Shown here: piece after piece, positions 8,749 to 13,064 of the stretch
How the letters are laid out: the number at the start of each line of letters is the position of its first letter
Position numbering within the stretch: the stretch's first letter is position 1
Source: Candidatus Solibacter sp.
Lineage (GTDB): Bacteria; Acidobacteriota; Terriglobia; Bryobacterales; Bryobacteraceae
Direction: 5' to 3'
Length of the DNA: 13,064 nucleotides
NCBI GenBank assembly: GCA_017883345.1
Contig: JADGNT010000048.1
Location: forward strand, 1-13,064
Translations under genes and position numbers: made by a program
Notes under the pieces: generated by a model
Seen by the model: the letters and a program-made list of their open reading frames with translations, nothing else
Database searches by the model: none
Told to the model about the DNA's origin: nothing

Positions 8749-9551
8749 TGTTTTGGGCCGAGCGCGACGATCTGGAAATGGTGCGCTCGCTCGGCGTGCG
8801 CTACGGGCAACTGGGCATTCCGGGCGGAATGCCACTGACCGATGCCGCGGCCGCGCAGTGGAAGACCGCGCTCGCTTCCGCGGGCTTCACGCTGGTCACC
8901 GTCTTCGCCGCCTATGACGGCGAAGACTACGCCGATATTCCGGCGGTGGCGCGTACCGTGGGGTTCGTCCCGCCGCAATCGCGCGCCGCGCGCCTGGCGC
9001 GAACGCTCGCCGTCAGCGATTTCGCGGCGCTGCTCGGCGTGACCAGCATCGCCTGCCACGTCGGCTTTGTGCCCCAGGACGCCGGGCACCCGGATTACCT
9101 CGCGGTGCGCGAGATGGTGCGCCGCGTCGCCGACCATGCGGCGCGGCACGGCCAGAGCTTCGCACTGGAGACCGGCCAGGAACCAGCCGACGTGCTGCTG
9201 GGATTCATGCGCGACGTGGACCGCTCCAATCTGCGCATCAACTTCGACCCGGCCAACCTGATCCTCTACGGCACCGGTGAACCGATTGCGGCGCTAGAGA
9301 CGCTGGCTCCGCTGGTGATTTCGGTGCATTGCAAGGACGGCGACTGGCCCGCGCCCGGGGTTCCCGGCGCATTGGGTAGGGAGCGCCCGTTGGGCAAGGG
9401 GTCGGTGGGCATCGCCCGATTCGTCGAGACTCTGCGGAAAGTGGGCTTCCGCGGACCGTTGAACGTGGAACGCGAGACAGACGACCGGCACGAACGCTTC
9501 CGCGATCTCGCCGAAGGCGTTGCATTGCTGCGCGCGCTGGCGCAGGCTTAA
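8730..9551 (+). CDS. Sugar phosphate isomerase/epimerase-like TIM barrel protein
   Basis: A 273-aa AP-endonuclease-2-type TIM barrel (xylose isomerase-like). The likely divalent-metal ligands are E147 (ALETG), D173 (NFDPAN), H200 (SVHCKD) and E247 (NVERE), in the order expected for sugar isomerases and epimerases. R/K-rich surface and absence of a signal peptide indicate a cytoplasmic enzyme. The ATG at 8730 is chosen because GGGAGGA (8716-8722) lies seven bases upstream; the open frame continues far upstream but only as a shadow of the oxidoreductase gene. It overlaps that gene by 19 bases, so translation is coupled. Its TAA stop shares the palindromic TTAA with the stop of the convergent 60-aa gene. 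Confidence 0.9.
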   Translation: MFEPGVMFWAERDDLEMVRSLGVRYGQLGIPGGMPLTDAAAAQWKTALASAGFTLVTVFAAYDGEDYADIPAVARTVGFVPPQSRAARLARTLAVSDFAALLGVTSIACHVGFVPQDAGHPDYLAVREMVRRVADHAARHGQSFALETGQEPADVLLGFMRDVDRSNLRINFDPANLILYGTGEPIAALETLAPLVISVHCKDGDWPAPGVPGALGRERPLGKGSVGIARFVETLRKVGFRGPLNVERETDDRHERFRDLAEGVALLRALAQA

Positions 9552-9730
9552 ACGGCAACCAGCCTGGCGTCGCACGGCGGCAGGTAGAGCGCGTCGTCTT
9601 CGAATTCGTGCGTCACCTGATGTTGGAACCACAGGTGGATGCTCAGCGTCGCCTGGTGAATTTCCTCATCGTGAGCGGCATAGCAGACTGTGCACTCGCT
9701 GTCGGGCTTGTTTTCCAGATCGTCGGACAT
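9548..9730 (-). CDS. Conserved-looking 60-aa Cys/His protein
   Basis: A 60-aa acidic protein starting MSDDLENKPDSE. It has C13-x2-C16 and a His-rich stretch (H20, H25, H32, H37, H41), suggesting a small metal-binding or zinc-ribbon-like domain, though only one CxxC is present. It then has an amphipathic helix HQATLSIHLWFQHQV and a C-terminal LPPCDARLVAV. I do not recognise a named family. The ATG is well supported by GGGAGGA five bases upstream; a longer open frame to 9877 has no ribosome site and poor composition. It lies downstream of flp in the same direction but 207 bases away, with a hairpin between, so it is probably transcribed on its own. Confidence 0.75.
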   Translation of the reverse strand: MSDDLENKPDSECTVCYAAHDEEIHQATLSIHLWFQHQVTHEFEDDALYLPPCDARLVAV

Positions 9731-9895
9731 CGTCTTCCTCCCGTTATGGTACCGGAAACAAGAGTATCCCCTAGTGCAAACTACTGCAAGCCTGGCTCCG
9801 GTGGATACCAGGATGGCAACGTGGGTATACAACCCGTTGTTGACCAGAGTGAATGGCACCGTTGGTGATTGCGGCACGCCCGGCGATGCGAGGAC

Positions 9896-9928
9896 GGGGA
9901 GGCGCGAAAGGCCGCGGGCGCCTGCCCC
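9896..9928 (-). terminator. GC-rich stem-loop after flp
   Basis: GGGGAGGCGC (9896-9905) pairs with GCGCCT plus CCCC (9918-9928) as a 10-bp stem with one bulged G and a 12-base loop. It begins nine bases past the flp stop on the minus strand. No U-run follows, so it may be a transcript-end stabiliser or a Rho-assisted terminator rather than a classical intrinsic one. Strong Flp expression relative to neighbours would fit such a structure. Confidence 0.45.
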
Positions 9929-9937
9929 GCCATCGGG

Positions 9938-10114
9938 TTATCCGGCGGCGCTGCTGAGGGTTGAGGTGACCTTGTTGAAGATGGTGCCGATCTGTGTGGC
10001 CATCGCGGGCACCACGGCCACCGCTGCGACGGCAACCAAACCTACCATCAGTGCGTATTCCACCAGGTCCTGCCCTTCGGTATCTTTCCATAAGTTTCTG
10101 CAAAATGTTTTCAT
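9938..10114 (-). CDS. flp: Flp/Fap-type (type IVb) prepilin
   Basis: A 58-aa prepilin: short basic leader MKTFCRNLWKDTEG, then QDLVEYALMVGLVAVAAVAV, a hydrophobic helix of about 20 residues, and a small hydrophilic tail ending in SSAAG. The type IVb processing site is exact: G14 followed by four residues and then E19-Y20, so a TadV/prepilin peptidase should cut after G14. The ATG has AAAGGAG eight bases upstream. It is the major subunit of Tad/Flp adhesive pili, exported through the inner-membrane Tad machine. It lies 98 bases downstream of the cpaE gene in the same direction. None of tadA, tadB, tadC, rcpA/cpaC or the peptidase is in the window, so the assembly machine must be elsewhere or beyond the edge. 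It is easily missed because of its size. Confidence 0.92.
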   Translation of the reverse strand: MKTFCRNLWKDTEGQDLVEYALMVGLVAVAAVAVVPAMATQIGTIFNKVTSTLSSAAG

Positions 10115-10212
10115 CGATATTGCTCCTTTCCCATTTCAGACTAACATTGGACTTAGAATACTTAAATCGGTTTGAGTACCTATTCGGATCGGGATTGTCA
10201 CCGACTTACAAC

Positions 10213-11394
10213 TTACTTTCGACGGAGTAGTGAGGTAAGCCACGATGCATTTTGCTTTTCCGGAGCGCTCGTGGGCGACAGTTGCCGGCACAGCGCCTGC
10301 ACGCTCGCGCCGAATCGCGAACCCGGCGGCACGGGCTTGCCGTCGAGCAGCGCCGCCTGGATCACCTCGTAATCGTTGCAGAGGATGGCGAAGGGCTGTA
10401 GCGCCAAAGCGGTTTTCACGTCCTCGCGCTTTAAGCCTGTCGCCGGCGTGTAGCGGTTCAGGATGAGGCGCAGTTTGGCGCGGTCGCCGCCTCCCGCATC
10501 CAGGCAGCGGAGGCCGCGGCCCGTGGCCTGCAAAGCCGCCAGTTCGTTGGTCGTGACCAGCAGAACGATATCGGCCTGCGCCGCAAAGCCGCAATCCACC
10601 GCCGCGCGCACGTCCGGCAGGTCCAGAACCACCGCCGCGTAGCGTTCGCGCCAGAACGCGCACAGTTCGCCGGCGAACTGGCGGCTCACTGCCGTGCGCA
10701 TGGTGGGGTCTTCCGGCGCGGCCAGCACGTCCAAACCGAAAGCTGGGACGGTCAGCCGCGACCACAAGTCGTCATCCATGCGCGCCCAGTCGCGCAGCAC
10801 GTCTTCCAGGTGAAACTCGGGTTTCAATTTAAGCATGAACGCGATGCTGGCCGTCAGTTGGTCGCCATCCACCAGCAAAACCGGGTTCGCGCCGTCGCTG
10901 CGCAACTGAATCGCCAGGTGGGCGGCCAGCGTGCTCGCCCCGCAGCCGGGCTTGCCGGGCACCACACAGTACACCGCGCCCTGAGCGGGGTGCGCCGCAT
11001 CGAGATGCGTGCGCGCCAGCCTCTCGAAGACGCCGCGCACCGCGTCGGCCGTGGGGTCGGCAACGAACTCACAGGCGCCGCGGCGCAGGCAGCGCAGGAT
11101 CAGGTCCGCATCGTTGCGCGGGTGCAGCGCCACCACGGGCACCACCGGGGCCAGTTCGGAGATCAGCAGTTGCGCATCCTCGGAGTCGGTCGCCGCGTCC
11201 AGGAAGCAGATGTTGCAGGCGTGGCGTGCCACCAGCGCGGCGATCGTGCCGCTGCGCGGGTACTCGGTAAGCGTGCACGGCTGCTCCACCGCGAGTTCCG
11301 TGAGCACGGCATGCAGGCGCCGCTGGAAATCCGGCTGCGGGCACACCACCAGCGGCTTCCACACGACGCTCCGGGTGCGGTTGGGTGGCTGCAT
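10213..11394 (-). CDS. cpaE: CpaE/TadZ-like pilus assembly ATPase
   Basis: A 393-aa protein that in Tad systems places the pilus machine at the cell pole. Residues about 12-130 form an atypical receiver-like domain (CFLDAATD near 63-70, CEFVADP near 108-114). Residues about 140-370 form a MinD/ParA-type ATPase: deviant Walker A PGKPGCGASTLA (146-157), which keeps signature Lys148 but has Ala in place of the second Lys, Walker A' LLVDGD (173-178), and a VVLDLPD Walker B-like strand. Loss of the second Lys is common in CpaE/TadZ. The ATG at 11394 is preceded by AGAGGAG; an in-frame upstream ATG would add 26 residues rich in Pro/Val with no family likeness. It is co-oriented with flp downstream and divergent from a tadE remnant. 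Confidence 0.9.
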   Translation of the reverse strand: MQPPNRTRSVVWKPLVVCPQPDFQRRLHAVLTELAVEQPCTLTEYPRSGTIAALVARHACNICFLDAATDSEDAQLLISELAPVVPVVALHPRNDADLILRCLRRGACEFVADPTADAVRGVFERLARTHLDAAHPAQGAVYCVVPGKPGCGASTLAAHLAIQLRSDGANPVLLVDGDQLTASIAFMLKLKPEFHLEDVLRDWARMDDDLWSRLTVPAFGLDVLAAPEDPTMRTAVSRQFAGELCAFWRERYAAVVLDLPDVRAAVDCGFAAQADIVLLVTTNELAALQATGRGLRCLDAGGGDRAKLRLILNRYTPATGLKREDVKTALALQPFAILCNDYEVIQAALLDGKPVPPGSRFGASVQALCRQLSPTSAPEKQNASWLTSLLRRK

Positions 11395-11702
11395 GGTCTC
11401 CTCTCTGCTCTGATCGGCACAATCGCCTGGAACCTGAACCGGTGGAGCCGGAACCAATACAGGTAAGCCCATTCACCGGCCACCCACTAAGTCAAAATCC
11501 CGCCGCGGGTCAGGCGATCTATATACTCGTCTCGGTAAGCCCCCGGAGTGGAACGCCCCCGCCAAATCCGCCCAACACGCATGGAGTCCGTCATCGCCGC
11601 CAGGACGGTTGCCTTCTCCGGCGGACATAAGATGAACAACGATTACTCTTCCCTGCCCGGCGGGTCCGCCACCCGGGGAAACACGGCCCTCGGCGAAGGC
11701 GC
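11395..11702. other. Intergenic region between cpaE and the tadE remnant
   Basis: No gene is supported in these 308 bases. Frames on both strands are short, rich in Arg and Pro, and lack ribosome sites. An AT patch, CTATATACTCGT (11519-11530), is the only promoter-like string, and GTAAGCCC occurs twice (11463-11470 and 11536-11543). I saw no c-di-GMP riboswitch core, although such elements often precede pilus genes. Confidence 0.4.
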
Positions 11703-12050
11703 ATGCCGCGCCATGTTACCTCACCTGGGGGCCGCGGCCGAGGCGGACGCCGCCGGACCATCGCCACCGTGGAATTCGCGCTGGTGGCGCCCTTGCCGAT
11801 GTGGCGGTTGGCCGGGGTTCTGGAGGCGGTACCGGGCGGCGGCGGCCGCGGATATTGAGGCGGCGGCGAAGACCGATGCCGCCGCGCCCGATACCACGCA
11901 AGTGGGGTGACCGCTACCTGGCCACCGGATAATCGTCCGGGCAGTACGGTGCGGGCGAAGGCGTCCGCCAGCTTCGCCACGGTCCTGGCCCCGCTATCGG
12001 CGAGCACCCCGACCCCGCGGACTACCGCGCGCCCCATCGTCAGCCGGTAG
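11703..12050 (+). pseudogene. Decayed TadE-like pilus protein gene
   Basis: One frame carries both ends of a TadE-like protein. Residues 17-31 read RRRTIATVEFALVAP, the hallmark basic-then-hydrophobic TadE/TadG start. After an in-frame TGA (11856-11858) the same frame resumes with ASGVTATWPPDNRPGSTV and ends ATVLAPL...TARPIVSR before a TAG (12048-12050); this resembles the C-terminal half of acidobacterial TadE proteins. The whole is about 115 codons against roughly 140-180 for the family, and the transmembrane helix and middle are replaced by Gly/Ala/Arg-rich sequence, so an internal deletion or frameshifted stretch plus a nonsense codon is inferred. The ATG at 11703 has only a weak AAGG upstream. 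It stands divergent from cpaE, next to flp, so it is a broken part of the same pilus locus. Confidence 0.6.
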
Positions 12051-12063
12051 CGCGGCGGGCCGC

Positions 12064-12339
12064 TCAGGCGATCGCGATGGCCATCAGATTCCACCCCACG
12101 CACAGGGCGAAGAAGAGATTGGCGCGCCGCAACAAGCGGGTGCGCCGGGTTCTCCAGGCATACCACGCCAGTCCGCAAGCGACCACTTTGACCAGCAGCA
12201 AGGCCAGCGCGGGTTGGGCTGAGACACGAATCAAAGCCGCCACCAGCGGATTGGCTTCACCTACGCCGTGCTGTAGGAACACCAGGGTGGTCGCGAGATC
12301 GCAAAACTGAAGGGCCAGAAAGACTAGGAGAATCGCCAT
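12064..12339 (-). CDS. DUF5658-type small membrane protein
   Basis: A 91-aa inner-membrane protein with three predicted hydrophobic helices, about residues 1-22, 42-60 and 72-91. The pattern D14..TT..L..G..EANPL (CDLATTLVFLQHGVGEANPL, residues 13-32) is the signature I associate with DUF5658. A basic loop RTRRTRLLRR (63-72) should face the cytoplasm. Function of the family is unknown. The ATG is preceded by TAGGTAA, a modest ribosome site. It is transcribed divergently from the large membrane protein at 12460 and ends 13 bases from the tadE remnant, tail to tail. The amino-acid composition and conserved D/ENP residues make it clearly coding, despite an overlapping Arg-rich frame on the same strand. 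Confidence 0.85.
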   Translation of the reverse strand: MAILLVFLALQFCDLATTLVFLQHGVGEANPLVAALIRVSAQPALALLLVKVVACGLAWYAWRTRRTRLLRRANLFFALCVGWNLMAIAIA

Positions 12340-12395
12340 ATTTACCTATTTGCTTAGTGGGACCAGCTTAGCGGGAGCCGCGTCGCCCGCCAATA

Positions 12396-12411
12396 GTACT
12401 GGTTCCAGTAC
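12396..12411. promoter_or_regulatory. 16-base palindrome between divergent genes
   Basis: GTACTGGTTCCAGTAC has perfect 7-base arms about a TT centre. It lies 57 bases upstream of the DUF5658 ATG and 48 bases upstream of the membrane-protein ATG at 12460. Symmetry and position suit a dimeric repressor or activator site serving both genes; no cognate regulator is visible in the window. Confidence 0.4.
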
Positions 12412-12459
12412 CCAACTTCAAGAATCCTATGCGCGGGTCGATCTGATTAGCGGGATTCA

Positions 12460-13064
12460 ATGTCAGCCACCGTTCCAATAGAGGCGCCTCGCGGCCTGCT
12501 TCGCAGGCTACTAGGGCCATCGCTGCTCGACGTGTTCTTTGGCGCGTTGTTGCTGGCGGCATTCGCCCATCCGCAGGGTTTGCGGTCGCTGCTTTCCGAT
12601 GGCGACACCGGCTGGCACATACGCACCGGCGAACTGATCCTAGAGACCGGACGCGCCCCGGTGGCGGATCCGTTCTCCTTCACCCGCCCGCGCCAGCCGT
12701 GGTTCGCCTGGGAATGGCTTGCCGACGTGGTGTTCGCGGTGACCTGGCGGTGGCGCGGGCTGGCGGGGGTAGCCGCACTGTCCGGCGCGGTGCTCGCGCT
12801 GGCGGCCACGGCACTGCTGGCGCGCGTTCTCCGCCGGGGCTGCGGAGTGTGGCTCGGGTTGGCGGCAACGATGGCGGCGGTGAGCGCTTCGAGCGTACAC
12901 TACCTGGCGCGGCCGCACGTCTTTTCGATCCTGTTTTACACGCTCGCGCTCTGGATTCTGGCCGAAGATCGCTCGCGGCGCGGGCCGCTGGTGTGGCTGC
13001 TCGTGCCGCTGACCGCGCTCTGGGTGAATCTGCACGCCGGCTTTGTGGCCTGGCTGGCCACGCT
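12460..13064 (+). CDS. Polytopic membrane protein, N-terminal part (runs off the window)
   Basis: The frame stays open from ATG 12460 to the window end (201 codons). A short cytoplasmic start with RGLLRRLL is followed by a first membrane helix (about 22-37). Next comes a probable extracytoplasmic segment with DGDTGWHIRTGELIL (47-61), DPFSFT (70-75) and WFAWEWLADV (81-90), then further helices at roughly 102-122, 130-148 and 155-167, RPHVFS (151-156), and WVNLHAGF (189-196). This pattern matches a group of large acidobacterial/myxobacterial membrane proteins loosely compared with GT39/PMT-type glycosyltransferases. A catalytic Asp-Glu pair in the first loop is not obvious, so enzymatic function is open. 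GGGA lies five bases upstream of the ATG. Arg/Pro-rich frames on the other strand are shadows. Confidence 0.85.
   Translation, partial: MSATVPIEAPRGLLRRLLGPSLLDVFFGALLLAAFAHPQGLRSLLSDGDTGWHIRTGELILETGRAPVADPFSFTRPRQPWFAWEWLADVVFAVTWRWRGLAGVAALSGAVLALAATALLARVLRRGCGVWLGLAATMAAVSASSVHYLARPHVFSILFYTLALWILAEDRSRRGPLVWLLVPLTALWVNLHAGFVAWLAT

Noticed and set aside
9896..9928. Stem-loop after flp as a fifth repeat unit
   Set aside because: It has CTGCCCCGCC resembling the CTGCCCCAC end, but the partner arm is not GCAG and the loop is 12 bases, so it breaks the family rule.
11395..11702. Possible c-di-GMP riboswitch upstream of cpaE
   Set aside because: No GEMM-type conserved core or tetraloop/receptor pattern could be found on either strand.
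11591..12178. 195-aa open frame on the minus strand
   Set aside because: Its start lies inside the DUF5658 gene, its second half is Arg/Pro low-complexity, and it runs against the tadE remnant whose residues match a known family.
12494..12509. GGCCTGCTTCGCAGGC hairpin as another member of the palindromic repeat family
   Set aside because: It lies within the coding sequence of the membrane protein (codons for RGLLRR), lacks the GTGGG flank, and has the opposite stem order (CCTGC first).
12447..12809. Ser/Pro-rich frames on the minus strand at the right edge
   Set aside because: They are antisense to the truncated membrane-protein gene at 12460, whose helices and motifs are convincing.

Overview
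The window looks like high-GC chromosomal DNA from an acidobacterium-like bacterium, most plausibly of the Solibacter/Bryobacter kind. This assignment rests on gene style: an alaS-ypdA pair, acidobacterial-style CpaE, Flp and TadE sequences, a DUF5658 membrane protein and a polytopic protein with a DGDTGWHI motif. It is an inference from recalled families, not a search result. There are no rRNA or tRNA genes, no CRISPR array and no recognisable transposase.

Layout. (1) 1-3788 is mostly housekeeping on the minus strand: alaS (alanyl-tRNA synthetase) followed by a ypdA-like flavoprotein with a 4-base stop/start overlap. Two palindromic repeat units lie just past the ypdA stop. (2) 3789-5908 is a small accessory block on the plus strand. 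It holds a two-gene module (89-aa helical protein plus HNH endonuclease), a HigB/Gp49-like toxin with an HTH antitoxin, and a 66-aa orphan. A 24-base imperfect direct repeat flanks the first four genes. (3) 5909-7540 has a double palindromic element, a Cys/Met-metabolism PLP enzyme (minus strand) and a small coiled-coil protein. (4) 7705-9551 is a two-gene sugar-catabolism operon: a Gfo/Idh/MocA oxidoreductase overlapping a TIM-barrel sugar isomerase. (5) 9548-12050 carries pieces of a Tad/Flp pilus locus: a 60-aa Cys/His protein, a 58-aa Flp prepilin, a CpaE/TadZ ATPase and a decayed TadE-like pseudogene on the opposite strand. (6) 12064-13064 has a DUF5658 membrane protein diverging from a polytopic membrane protein that runs off the window, with a 16-base palindrome between them.

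The most notable observations are: a structured repeat family in which the outer stem and a GTGGG flank stay constant while the inner stem changes with base pairing kept; the HNH-plus-partner module and toxin-antitoxin pair between direct repeats; the tadE remnant beside an otherwise intact cpaE and flp; and a YpdA relative with Thr where characterised YpdA has its conserved cysteine. Several genes (58-, 60- and 66-aa proteins, and the truncated gene at the right edge) are easy to miss by length filters.
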